Part shown: positions 1-7,135 of the stretch, one piece after another
Numbering within the stretch: position 1 is the stretch's first letter
Layout of the letters: every line of letters begins with the position of its first letter
Assembly (NCBI RefSeq): GCF_934424005.1
Contig: NZ_CAKRXI010000050.1
Location: 1-15,841, forward strand
Direction of reading: 5' to 3'
Length of the DNA: 15,841 nt
DNA from: an uncultured Blautia sp.
Lineage (GTDB): Bacteria; Bacillota; Clostridia; Lachnospirales; Lachnospiraceae
Position numbers and translations under genes: made by a program
Notes under the pieces: generated by a model
Databases searched by the model: none
What the model was told of the DNA's origin: nothing
What the model saw: only the letters and a program-made list of their open reading frames with translations

Positions 1-1126
1 ATTTTTGAGAATCATCACCCGGCAATTATTGATAAGGCTACCTTTGCTCTGGTACAGGAATTAAAAGAAAAACGTAATCGTACCAATTATCGGGGAAGCA
101 GGGGGCAATGGTTAGGTTCAGAGATTCCGAATCCTTTTGGTAGTTGTCTGTTCTGTAAGGATTGCGGAAGCCGTCTTACGCCAATTAAACGCCAGACTTC
201 CAGCAGAGAACGGAAATATTACATCTGCACCATTTATAATACCAAGGGCAGACGTTATTGCTCCAAGGCACATTTAATTGAAGAAGATGACCTGATGGAA
301 GATGTTCTAACCTATATCAAAATGTGCCGAAATGCTCTCTGTGAGGTTATTTCCACCTATGATTTAAAGAATTTTGAAGCAGAAAAGAAAACAATAGAGG
401 AAAAACGGCAGGAGCTGCACACAGCCATCAATGAGCGAAAGAGTCAACTGAAAGTTCTGCTTACCCAAAAAGTAAAAGATCTGGCGGTTGCTGCAGGAAA
501 TGAAGATTTAATCAATGAGACTTATGATTCTATGCAAAAAGATTTGTTTGCTCAGATTCATGGCCTGGAAATACAGATAAAGGAACTGAATGAAACTGCC
601 ATAGAAACGCCTGATGTAAAGGATAAACTGAAAAATGCTCTTGAGGTGGTAGATAAAATCATTGCAGGAGGAAGTCTTGACCGAAGAGATATTGAACTTC
701 TGATTGAAAAAATCGTTGTAGATGAGGATGGTATGCCGGAAATCACATTAAAATATGGATTATCAAATCTGATCAGTTACAGTCCTGCTGATGAAATGAA
801 CCGCAGAGAAAATACCATTATTGCGATTGTGATAAAACTGATTGCTGAGGATGAACGTGGGTTTACTTCTGCCAAATATCTGTCGGAACACATCACTGAC
901 CTTGGATTCAAAAAAACAAAGCAGAGTATACTTCCATATATTGAGCTGATGAAAGGACTTGGAATTCTTGAATCCACAGATAATCCATTGAAGCCATACA
1001 ATATTGTAAAGTCAAAAGAAACCATAGAACAGCTTGCCAGAGACTATCTGCCAGACATATCAGCAGAAATCACTGCAAAACAGCTATCAGATGATTATTT
1101 ACATGGTATTAGTGACGACAGGTGGC
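1..1126. mobile_element. Right end of an integrated element carrying a large serine recombinase
   Basis: The recombinase gene sits directly against the 3' part of an unrelated ABC substrate-binding protein gene. From 1121 on, the sequence reads in frame as that binding protein (starting GGMPEM). Upstream of about 1100 it reads only as recombinase. The element end therefore lies at about 1100-1126. The left end and the cargo are outside the window, so the type (transposon, ICE or prophage) and the attachment core cannot be fixed. A recombinase placed at the very end of its element is usual for this enzyme class. Confidence 0.75.
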
Positions 1127-1146
1127 ATGCCGGAAATGGTTTTTGA
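1..1146 (+). CDS. Large serine recombinase, C-terminal part (5' end outside window)
   Basis: This is the site-specific recombinase that would integrate and excise the element. The visible 381 residues hold the end of the recombinase domain (HPAIID at residues 6-11 of the fragment) and a zinc ribbon with C52, C55, C76 and C87. These are followed by a charged coiled coil at about residues 113-200 and a C-terminal helical region that may contain a helix-turn-helix. The catalytic serine domain lies upstream of position 1. The last eight codons and the TGA stop (1120-1146) appear to be DNA of the interrupted host gene read in another frame, so the C-terminus would differ after excision. The family assignment is secure. 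Whether the whole enzyme is active cannot be judged from this part. Confidence 0.9.
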   Translation: MFENHHPAIIDKATFALVQELKEKRNRTNYRGSRGQWLGSEIPNPFGSCLFCKDCGSRLTPIKRQTSSRERKYYICTIYNTKGRRYCSKAHLIEEDDLMEDVLTYIKMCRNALCEVISTYDLKNFEAEKKTIEEKRQELHTAINERKSQLKVLLTQKVKDLAVAAGNEDLINETYDSMQKDLFAQIHGLEIQIKELNETAIETPDVKDKLKNALEVVDKIIAGGSLDRRDIELLIEKIVVDEDGMPEITLKYGLSNLISYSPADEMNRRENTIIAIVIKLIAEDERGFTSAKYLSEHITDLGFKKTKQSILPYIELMKGLGILESTDNPLKPYNIVKSKETIEQLARDYLPDISAEITAKQLSDDYLHGISDDRWHAGNGF

Positions 1147-1696
1147 ATATATTCTCCGCAAAAACGGACTGGATCCACAGAAGGATCTGACGATTGATCA
1201 GAGCATTGATTTTGGCTCTACAGCGGCTGCTTTTACAGGCGATGTTTCCGCAGATTTTACGGTAGAGTTTGAACCGTCTGCGACTGCTCTGGAAAAAGAA
1301 GGAGCCGGATATGTTGTTGCTTCACTTGGCGTAGATTCCGGATATGTTCCATATACTTCCTACAGTGCAAAGACCAGTTACATGGAGAAGAACCCTGAAA
1401 TTATCCAGAAATTCACAAATGCCCTTCAGAAAGGAATGGAATACATCCAGAGTCATACGCCGGAAGAGATTGCAAAAGTCATTGCTCCGCAGTTTGCAGA
1501 AACTGACCTCGATACAGTCACGGCCATTGTAAAACGTTACTATGACCAGGACACCTGGAAATCTAATCTTATTTTTGAAAAAGAAAGCTTCGAACTTCTG
1601 GAAGACATTCTGGAAGATTCTGGTGAACTGAGTGAACGTGTATCCTATGAGAATCTTGTAACAACAAAATATGCCCAGGAGGCAGCTGAAAAATAA
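1121..1696 (+). pseudogene. ABC transporter substrate-binding protein (NMT1/SsuA/ThiY-like), 3' fragment
   Basis: About 191 residues of the C-terminal lobe of an NMT1/SsuA/THI5-like periplasmic binding protein are present, including DFGSTAAAFTGD, FEPSATALEK and a long helical tail. Relatives are about 320-350 residues with a lipoprotein signal, so the N-terminal half, signal peptide and ribosome binding site are missing. The serine recombinase element has cut the gene. An ATG at 1127 lies in frame but has no usable ribosome binding site, since AGGTGG ends only one base before it. The frame also continues open into the element back to 1034, but that part is recombinase DNA in the wrong frame. 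Relatives import thiamine precursors, sulfonates or similar small molecules; the ligand here is unknown. The gene ends 4 bp from the convergent MATE gene. Confidence 0.8.
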
Positions 1697-1700
1697 TAAG

Positions 1701-3041
1701 TTAAATTCTGCGCATCATTTTGTAGTAAACCGGGATCAGCAGGGAGCAGGCTCCGATCCAGGCGAGAGGACTGGCAATGCAGACGGAAGTGTATCCGATC
1801 ATACCAGAAAGTCCTACGGTAGCAGCAATACGCATAACAAGTTCTATCATGCAGGCTGCAAAAGGTGCACGTCCGTTCTGCATACTCTGGATGGAAGTAC
1901 GATAAACGGCAAGAAGACCGAGGATGAAGTAAAACGGTGCAACGATGGTCAGATACATATCGGAATAATGGTAAATTTCCTTTGTCGGATCGGACAGGAA
2001 CATCTGCACGATCGGGTGGCGAAGAAGCAGGATACCAATACACATGATCAGATTAAAAGTTTCTGTCTGAATCAGACATGCCCGTACACCCTGACGGATC
2101 CGTTCTCTTTTGCCTGCACCGAAATTCTGGGCAACATAGTTGGAAATTGCAGTCATCATAGCATTATTCACAAGTACCGAAAGCTGATCGGCTTTGGAAG
2201 CTGCTGTATATCCGGCAACTGCAGCAGTACCAAGAGAATTCACAACTGTCTGCATGGCAAGCTGCCCGATGCACATGACAGACATCTGAAATCCCATAGG
2301 AAAGCCTGTTTTCAGATGCAGGCTGATGGCCCCTCTGATATCATGAAAATCTTCGCGGCGTAAATGCAGTACCGGGAAGTTTTTCAGGCCGACGAGCAGA
2401 CTGAACAGGGCAGATAGAAACTGAGAAAGAATCGTAGCCCAGGCAGCACCAGCAACACCCATATGGAATGGTACAATAAACAGGATGTCCAGAAAAATGT
2501 TCAGGACAGAGGAAAACACCAGAAAATAAAGCGGTGTTTTACTGTCGCCCAGCGCACGAAGCATATTGGAGATCATATTGTAAAAAACAGTTGCTCCTGT
2601 TCCAAGAAGAACAACAAACATATAATCATAAGCTTCACTGGAAATATCCTCCGGAATCTGCATCCATCTGAGAATCTGGTGAGCCAGCAGGCAGCAGATC
2701 AGAGTCAGGACAATGGTAAAAATAATACTGAGCAGTGTGGATACAGCAACACTTTTGCGCATGCCTTTTTCATCCTTTGCACCACACCGCTGTCCGAGAC
2801 AGATACCGAATCCACCGGTAAAACCATTGATAAAGCAAAAGACAAAATAGATAATGATACTGGTGGCACCGACTGCCGCAAGGGAATCAGCACCAAGCGT
2901 TTTGCCGACGATCACAGAGTCAGCAAGTGTATAAAAAAGCTGAAAAAGATTTCCGAGAATAACCGGAATTGCAAATTTTAACAGTGACCAGAATGGATTT
3001 CCGACAGTGAGATCCATTTCTTTTGATTTCGGTCTGGACAT
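1701..3041 (-). CDS. MATE family multidrug/cation antiporter
   Basis: This 446-residue integral membrane protein has about twelve hydrophobic segments in two homologous halves, the normal MATE length. N-terminal landmarks are GNPFWSLLKFAIPVILGN and LFQLFYTLADSVIVGK, close to the MepA/DinF-like branch that exports drugs or metabolites using Na+ or H+ gradients. The start is ATG at 3041, preceded by AAGGAGG with an 8-nt spacer. A TATAAT -10 element lies upstream at 3089-3094 on this strand, but the -35 is poor, which suggests an activator is needed. The divergent AraC gene at 3226 is the obvious candidate. The gene converges on the broken binding-protein gene with only 4 bp between the stop codons and no visible terminator. 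The substrate cannot be predicted. Confidence 0.92.
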   Translation of the reverse strand: MSRPKSKEMDLTVGNPFWSLLKFAIPVILGNLFQLFYTLADSVIVGKTLGADSLAAVGATSIIIYFVFCFINGFTGGFGICLGQRCGAKDEKGMRKSVAVSTLLSIIFTIVLTLICCLLAHQILRWMQIPEDISSEAYDYMFVVLLGTGATVFYNMISNMLRALGDSKTPLYFLVFSSVLNIFLDILFIVPFHMGVAGAAWATILSQFLSALFSLLVGLKNFPVLHLRREDFHDIRGAISLHLKTGFPMGFQMSVMCIGQLAMQTVVNSLGTAAVAGYTAASKADQLSVLVNNAMMTAISNYVAQNFGAGKRERIRQGVRACLIQTETFNLIMCIGILLLRHPIVQMFLSDPTKEIYHYSDMYLTIVAPFYFILGLLAVYRTSIQSMQNGRAPFAACMIELVMRIAATVGLSGMIGYTSVCIASPLAWIGACSLLIPVYYKMMRRI

Positions 3042-3088
3042 AAGAACATCCTCCTTAGAATTATTGCGTGTTTTTTACTGCACGCCCA

Positions 3089-3094
3089 ATTATA
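3089..3094 (-). promoter_or_regulatory. -10 element of the MATE gene promoter
   Basis: A perfect TATAAT reads toward the MATE gene, about 48 bp before its start codon. The hexamer 17 bp upstream (TCGCAT) is a very weak -35. A short inverted repeat (GCGTG at 3066-3070, CACGC at 3081-3085) lies in the predicted leader. The layout fits a promoter that needs activation. Confidence 0.4.
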
Positions 3095-3146
3095 GAGAAA
3101 CGGATAGTAAAATGCGATTCGGGTATTGCTGTTTATGATACAGATA

Positions 3147-3175
3147 TTGACCAGATCAGCAAATTTATTTATGAT
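3147..3175 (+). promoter_or_regulatory. Sigma-A promoter of the AraC gene at 3226
   Basis: TTGACC (3147-3152), a 17-bp spacer and TATGAT (3170-3175) each match consensus at five of six positions. Transcription would start near 3182, giving a leader of about 44 nt before the ATG at 3226. Confidence 0.6.
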
Positions 3176-3225
3176 AATAAAGAACATTTTTGACATGAAA
3201 GCAGATAAAAACTGGAGAGGGTAAG

Positions 3226-4122
3226 ATGGCAAAAAGAACAATCCTGGTAGACAGTGCAAGAAGAGAGCTTGAAAAGCATGGAACAGAAACTTTTCCGATG
3301 ACAGTGAACCACGATGATCTCTGGTCATTTGAGGGCAAAAATGTGCCGATTCACTGGCATAATGATCTCGAAATCAACCTTATAAGGGAAGGAGAGGCCG
3401 TCTTTCAGGTATACCAGAAAAGCTACAGGGTCAGAACGGGAGAGGGATTTTTACTGAATCGAAATGTACCGCACAGCTGCAGTTCACCTGGAAATGAACA
3501 TGTACGTTACAGTACGATACTTGTAAGACCGGACTTTCTGTATGGCGATTTTGGAAGTGATGTTGAGCGAAAATGTTTTCAACCATTTCTGCAAAATTCA
3601 GCGATACCCTGTATTCATTTGACTGGATTTGATGAAAATGGAAAAGAAATTCTGCAGAAATTAAACCAGGTAGAAGAAGCTTTTGACCGGAAACGATTCT
3701 GCTATGAATTAAAGATTAAGGGACTTCTGTGTGAAGCATTTGCCGTGATCCTTTATGGACACAGACAGGAATTGACGAAATTCGTCCCGGCAAATCTGCA
3801 GGAACTGGAACGTCTGGAAAAAATGCTGAATTATCTTAATATGCATTTTACAGAAGTAATTTCTCTTCAGGACCTGGCAGATCAGGTACATCTGTCAAGA
3901 GAAGTCTGCTGCCGCCTTTTCAAAAAAATGACAGGCAAAACTATCACCGGATATCTGGAAGAATACCGTGCCAACAAAAGCTTTTCACTGGTGCAGAGTG
4001 GACAGTATTCTATGACACAGATTACAGAAATGGTGGGATTCAGCAATCCAAGCCGTTTTGCCAGTGCATTTCGTAAACGATTTGGATGCAATCCGGGCGA
4101 GTATCATTCTGTGAAACATTGA
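3226..4122 (+). CDS. AraC family regulator with N-terminal cupin domain
   Basis: This 298-residue transcription factor has a cupin-like sensing domain at about residues 25-110, with HWH at 43-45 and a VPHSC motif at 81-85. It is followed by a C-terminal AraC DNA-binding domain at about 195-295. The two helix-turn-helix units are near LADQVHLSREVCCRLFK and ITEMVGFSNPSRFASAFRK. The start at 3226 is supported by GGAGAGGG just upstream. The gene is divergent from the MATE exporter, so it most likely controls that exporter in response to a small ligand. It converges on a second, visibly similar cupin-AraC gene. The effector is unknown. Confidence 0.92.
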   Translation: MAKRTILVDSARRELEKHGTETFPMTVNHDDLWSFEGKNVPIHWHNDLEINLIREGEAVFQVYQKSYRVRTGEGFLLNRNVPHSCSSPGNEHVRYSTILVRPDFLYGDFGSDVERKCFQPFLQNSAIPCIHLTGFDENGKEILQKLNQVEEAFDRKRFCYELKIKGLLCEAFAVILYGHRQELTKFVPANLQELERLEKMLNYLNMHFTEVISLQDLADQVHLSREVCCRLFKKMTGKTITGYLEEYRANKSFSLVQSGQYSMTQITEMVGFSNPSRFASAFRKRFGCNPGEYHSVKH

Positions 4123-4247
4123 TAAATTCAAATGGGATTCCAATTCGCTCTCATTTATCGATCTTATGAGAAAATTGGCCGAATCTTCGACACTACAAGA
4201 TTCTCTGATGAATATTGTAAATACAGTGAATTCACCGGAACCATGGT

Positions 4248-5129
4248 TCATCTCTTTTTTAACCGATACTGTTTCGGAGTTGTTCCGGTTACTCTGCGGA
4301 ATTCTTTCGTATAATAGCTTTGGTTCGAGAATCCACAGCACTGTGCAATCTGTGAAATGGAGATGTCTGATTCTGTAAGCAGTTCCAGACTTTTGTGGAT
4401 GCGATACTGACGCAGATAATCGGAAATAGTCTGTCCAGATTTTCTTTTAAAATAGCGACAGCATTCGCTGCGGCTCAATCCGATATGACTGGCCATAGCG
4501 TCGAGACAGAAATCAGTGGCATAATTTTGCTGCAGATACAGGAGCATTTTTTTGAAGCGGTTGTCTTCTGTGCTGAGGATGTTCCTGATATCTGTATCAA
4601 GATAAATTCGAAGATTTTTCCACAGCTTAAAGATACCGCTTAACAGATCAAATTCATATCCGTCAGATTTCAACTCAAATGCAGAAGCCATTTGAGAGAG
4701 CAGAGAAAGAATCTCAATGCCCTGTGAAGTCTGGCGGGTTATTTTTTTCTGATCGAGACCGGATTCTTCTAATATGGGTCGAACATTTTTTTGATAAAGA
4801 GGATTTTCTTTTTCCGGGCAAAGAAAATCAGGAGAAATATCGATACAGAAAAAAGCAGCTTCTTTTCCAAGAGGTTTTGCCATATGAACCTGTTCTGAAT
4901 TAATGAAAATTCCTTCTCCGGCAGGAATCAAAGTTTTATGGGATTCCGTATTCCAGACGACTGTTCCGTGAGTTGTCAGACATAGTTGAAACTTCATATG
5001 CCAGTGCCAGTCAATGTAGTCATAAGTATCAACGGTAAATTTGTTATAATAGCAGGATACAGGAAAACCGGGAATTGTACTGCTGATTTCCTGTTTGTTT
5101 GCATCAAGATGAATGTTTTTGGATTTCAT
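4248..5129 (-). CDS. AraC family regulator with N-terminal cupin domain (second copy)
   Basis: This 293-residue protein has the same plan as its convergent neighbour. A cupin domain contains WHWH at residues 41-44 and a metal-site-like EQVHMA at about 79-84. An AraC DNA-binding domain at about 190-290 includes MASHIGLSRSECCRYFKRK and IAQCCGFSNQSYYTKEFRR. It shares SR..CCR.FK, a TI..YL..YR..KS block and GFSN with the neighbour, so the two look paralogous. The start is ATG at 5129 with AGGAG five bases upstream. It is divergent from the EamA transporter across an AT-rich 128-bp gap and probably regulates it. A 12-bp palindrome, GAACCATGGTTC, overlaps its stop codon (4238-4249) but has no clear terminator tract. 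Confidence 0.92.
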   Translation of the reverse strand: MKSKNIHLDANKQEISSTIPGFPVSCYYNKFTVDTYDYIDWHWHMKFQLCLTTHGTVVWNTESHKTLIPAGEGIFINSEQVHMAKPLGKEAAFFCIDISPDFLCPEKENPLYQKNVRPILEESGLDQKKITRQTSQGIEILSLLSQMASAFELKSDGYEFDLLSGIFKLWKNLRIYLDTDIRNILSTEDNRFKKMLLYLQQNYATDFCLDAMASHIGLSRSECCRYFKRKSGQTISDYLRQYRIHKSLELLTESDISISQIAQCCGFSNQSYYTKEFRRVTGTTPKQYRLKKR

Positions 5130-5257
5130 ATAGTCTCCTATGCTTTTTTGATATAAATATGTTGAGCAATATTGTTATAAAAACATGCGAATATAGATAT
5201 ATAAATGCTAGATAAATATCAATATACTTACTATATCAACAAACAGAGGTGACTTCA
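5130..5257. promoter_or_regulatory. Divergent promoter region of the AraC and EamA genes
   Basis: This 128-bp gap is very AT-rich and must hold promoters in both directions. Several partial elements are visible, such as TTGTTA at 5172-5177, TATAAA at 5200-5205 and TATACT at 5223-5228. None pairs cleanly at 16-18 bp, so I do not assign start sites. AT-rich half-palindromes of the GATATA/TATATC type recur and could bind the AraC protein. Confidence 0.4.
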
Positions 5258-6151
5258 ATGAAAAAAAACAATACGATCAGAGGATATATGCTGGCAATTC
5301 TGGGAGGCGTCAGCTGGGGAATATCCGGTGTCTGCAGCCAATACCTTTTTATGAAATATGAGGTCAGTGCTGACTGGCTGACGGCGGTGCGGATGCTGCT
5401 TTCGGGAATCCTTCTTCTTATGCTGGCATTACAGAGAGAACATATGCGGGTCTTTAAAATCTGGAAAGAGCGAAAAGATGTAGTATGGTTGATTGCTTTT
5501 GGCCTTGCAGGTCTTCTTCTGTGTCAGTATACGTTCCTTGCCGCAATCAAATATTCAAATTCTGCTACAGCCACTGTTCTGCAAAGTCTGAACGTGGTCT
5601 TAATGGCGATTGTTATGTCAGTCTGGAATAAGAAACGGATGAGCAAGATACAAATAGCGGCAATTATTCTGGCTATTTCCGGTACATATTTGATCGCAAC
5701 TAAGGGAAATCCAATGAGCATCGATATTTCGGCGAAAGGACTGACCTTTGGAATCCTGGCCGCCGTTGGAGTGGTTGTTTATACACTGTTGTCCCGTCCG
5801 ATCATTGCATCCTGGGGAAATCTTACGATTACAGGATGGGGGATGCTGATTGGAGGAATGGTTCTCTTTGTAGTGACCAGGGCGTGGATCTTCCCGACAA
5901 ATCTGGATTTTCCAGCCTGGATCATTATTGCAGTTATCGTCATTATAGGCACAGCAGTTGGCTTTTCTGTATTCCTCGAGAGTGTGAAATATATAGGTCC
6001 GGTGAAATCTACATTGCTTGGCTGCCTGGAACCTGCATCGGCAACGATTCTTTCCGCATTGGTTCTGGGAACAAGATTTACCGTGGTTGAACTGATTGGC
6101 TTTGTACTTGTTGTAGGCACGGTATTTCTTTCTGTATCAACAAAAGAGTGA
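5258..6151 (+). CDS. EamA/DMT superfamily transporter
   Basis: This 297-residue membrane protein has ten predicted hydrophobic helices in two EamA repeats, about residues 5-140 and 150-290, the normal DMT size. Members export amino acids, purines, drugs or sugars, or import nucleotide sugars, so the substrate is open. The start is ATG 5258, with AGAGGTGA as ribosome binding site. An in-frame GTG at 5249 lies inside that site and is rejected as start. Features supporting the family are an N-terminal GGVSWGISGVCSQYLF and a second-repeat segment ending in a GLLEPASATILS-like motif (here GCLEPASATILS). The divergent AraC gene is the likely regulator. No terminator is clear downstream. Confidence 0.9.
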   Translation: MKKNNTIRGYMLAILGGVSWGISGVCSQYLFMKYEVSADWLTAVRMLLSGILLLMLALQREHMRVFKIWKERKDVVWLIAFGLAGLLLCQYTFLAAIKYSNSATATVLQSLNVVLMAIVMSVWNKKRMSKIQIAAIILAISGTYLIATKGNPMSIDISAKGLTFGILAAVGVVVYTLLSRPIIASWGNLTITGWGMLIGGMVLFVVTRAWIFPTNLDFPAWIIIAVIVIIGTAVGFSVFLESVKYIGPVKSTLLGCLEPASATILSALVLGTRFTVVELIGFVLVVGTVFLSVSTKE

Positions 6152-6260
6152 TGGCTTGCTTTTTTCTATTGTTATAGTACAATAAGTTCGAAGGGGAAAC
6201 CAGAATTACATATTACAAAAGATGAAATTAAAAAAATAAGTTCTTATAGATAACATATAA

Positions 6261-6662
6261 ATAAACCAAAGACAGAGAGTGTACTTTGCACAGATTGCGC
6301 TGACGCCCCTGATGAGCAGTAAGAAAAAACGTAAAAATATTATTTTAGAATCACTGAAACTAAGTAAAACAGAAAAAAGCATGACTGCAGAAAAAACAAT
6401 GGCAATGCTTTATACATTAGCAGATAAATTTCTGGAAGGAAAAGATTTGGAAGCAGTAAAGGAGGCAGTTGCGATGACGAGAATCGGTCAGATGATATTT
6501 GATGATGGCGTTGTGCGTGGAAGAGAAGAAGGAAAGCTTGAAGGTACAATTAAAACCTGTAAGAAGTTCAAATTAAGCAGGGAAGAGACAATCAAGAATA
6601 TTATCGAAGAATTTTCTTTATCCGATGAAGAAGCGGAGAAATATATGAAAATGTATTGGTAA
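6261..6662 (+). pseudogene. Rpn family recombination-promoting nuclease/putative transposase, C-terminal remnant
   Basis: About 133 codons are open from just after a stop at 6258-6260 to TAA at 6660-6662. The tail matches what I know of the C-terminus of Rpn/PD-(D/E)XK putative transposases: a helical segment with SMTAEKTMAMLYTLADKFL, then RGREEGKLEGTIKTCKKF and a final acidic helix. Full proteins are about 280-320 residues with the nuclease domain in the N-terminal half, which is missing here. A GTG at 6279 and an ATG at 6312 could open the frame, but neither has a ribosome binding site. I read it as a truncated, probably silent remnant of a mobile nuclease gene. A small functional protein cannot be excluded. 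Confidence 0.65.
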
Positions 6663-6683
6663 TATAGCCTATACGAAAAGCAA

Positions 6684-6720
6684 AGGAGAAAAGGTGTATA
6701 GCCTTTTCTCCTGTTATTTT
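6684..6720. terminator. Strong, probably bidirectional intrinsic terminator
   Basis: A perfect 11-bp stem (AGGAGAAAAGG at 6684-6694, CCTTTTCTCCT at 6702-6712) has a 7-nt loop. It is followed by GTTATTTT on the + strand and, reading the other way, TTTGCTTTTCG. It can end transcripts from the nuclease remnant (+) and from the 67-residue protein gene (-). A competing pairing, CTATAC 6669-6674 with GTATAG 6696-6701, is weaker. Confidence 0.8.
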
Positions 6721-6751
6721 ATATGGGAGGAGAACTCCTGTGGTTCATTTA

Positions 6752-6955
6752 TCATTTGGGATTAGTATCTTTGATTTTTGGTGGCTGATAATGATATAGC
6801 GCTTCATAGGATTCCAGTTCATCCTCGTTCACCGGCCCGGATGGAATCAATCCGGTACAGTCCTGGGTAGATGCGGCATTTGAGAGAAAATCACAGGAAT
6901 CAATGATTTCCTGGTTCGTAGGATCTTTTGGTTTGGCTGAAGAATTTTTTGACAT
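6752..6955 (-). CDS. Small hypothetical protein, 67 residues
   Basis: I do not recognise a named family. The product is soluble and acidic, with a polar N-terminus followed by DSCDFLSNAASTQDCTGLIP, an acidic helix (EDELESYEALY) and a proline-rich end. It has two cysteines and no membrane segment or signal peptide. It is likely real: the ATG at 6955 is preceded by GGAGG with a 6-nt spacer, a promoter-like -35 lies upstream, and a terminator follows. The compact DCTGLIPSGP and YEALYHYQPP segments look conserved rather than random. It stands alone, between the nuclease remnant and the AraC gene of the sugar locus. Its leader can fold so that the ribosome binding site is fully paired. Confidence 0.65.
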   Translation of the reverse strand: MSKNSSAKPKDPTNQEIIDSCDFLSNAASTQDCTGLIPSGPVNEDELESYEALYHYQPPKIKDTNPK

Positions 6956-6959
6956 AAAT

Positions 6960-7024
6960 AACCTCCATGGTATACAGATTCAGGGTTTACAGAAAGTTCT
7001 GAAGATTAGTATATCCGGGAGGTT
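6960..7024 (-). promoter_or_regulatory. Self-occluding leader hairpin of the 67-residue protein gene
   Basis: On the - strand, AACCTCC (7018-7024) pairs fully with GGAGGTT (6960-6966), the gene's ribosome binding site. Inside, GGATATAC (7009-7016) pairs with GTATACC (6969-6975) with one bulged A, then TTCAG (7001-7005 region) pairs with CTGAA (6979-6983). The loop is about 15 nt. The whole leader is therefore one long stem that hides the ribosome binding site. On the + strand the same stem ends in a run of seven T, so it could instead stop antisense transcription. Confidence 0.55.
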
Positions 7025-7027
7025 GTT

Positions 7028-7056
7028 TTTTTATTATGGTATTTCACGGTTGTCAA
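7028..7056 (-). promoter_or_regulatory. Possible promoter of the 67-residue protein gene
   Basis: A perfect TTGACA (7051-7056, - strand) is followed at 17 bp by TAAAAA (7028-7033), a weak -10. Transcription would begin near 7020-7025, right at the 5' arm of the leader hairpin. The -10 is poor, so the exact start is uncertain. Confidence 0.4.
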
Positions 7057-7087
7057 AAATTGTTTTAAATAGTGCAATTAGTTCTGG

Positions 7088-7135
7088 TAAAAAGAAAAGT
7101 TCCCTGGATACATATTGATGGTGTCTGGGGACTTT
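7088..7135 (-). terminator. Intrinsic terminator of the AraC gene at 8050
   Basis: On the - strand, AAAGTCCCC (7127-7135) pairs with GGGAACTTT (7096-7104) with one mismatch, then comes TCTTTTT. The stem begins just after the stop codon. The loop is long (22 nt) and partly self-complementary. Confidence 0.55.

Larger units (their letters stand above)
3059..3193 (+). other. Possible 3' remnant of a decayed gene in the MATE/AraC intergenic region
   Basis: A 45-codon open frame with no start codon of its own ends at TGA 3191-3193. The stretch IVKCDSGIAVYDTDID and the residues after it read like real protein. I do not recognise the family. The AraC promoter (3147-3175) lies inside it, so the protein-like look may be chance. 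Confidence 0.2.

Noticed and set aside
1034..1120. N-terminal extension of the binding-protein fragment in an open frame starting at 1034
   Set aside because: This stretch is recombinase coding DNA in another frame; similarity to binding proteins starts only at 1121.
1671..2981. Long + strand open frames opposite the MATE gene
   Set aside because: They are rich in Lys, Asn, His and Cys with no family pattern or ribosome binding site, and mirror the MATE coding frame.
4123..4247. Protein-like frame between the convergent AraC genes
   Set aside because: It runs on into antisense of the second AraC gene, has no start signal, and I recognise no family.
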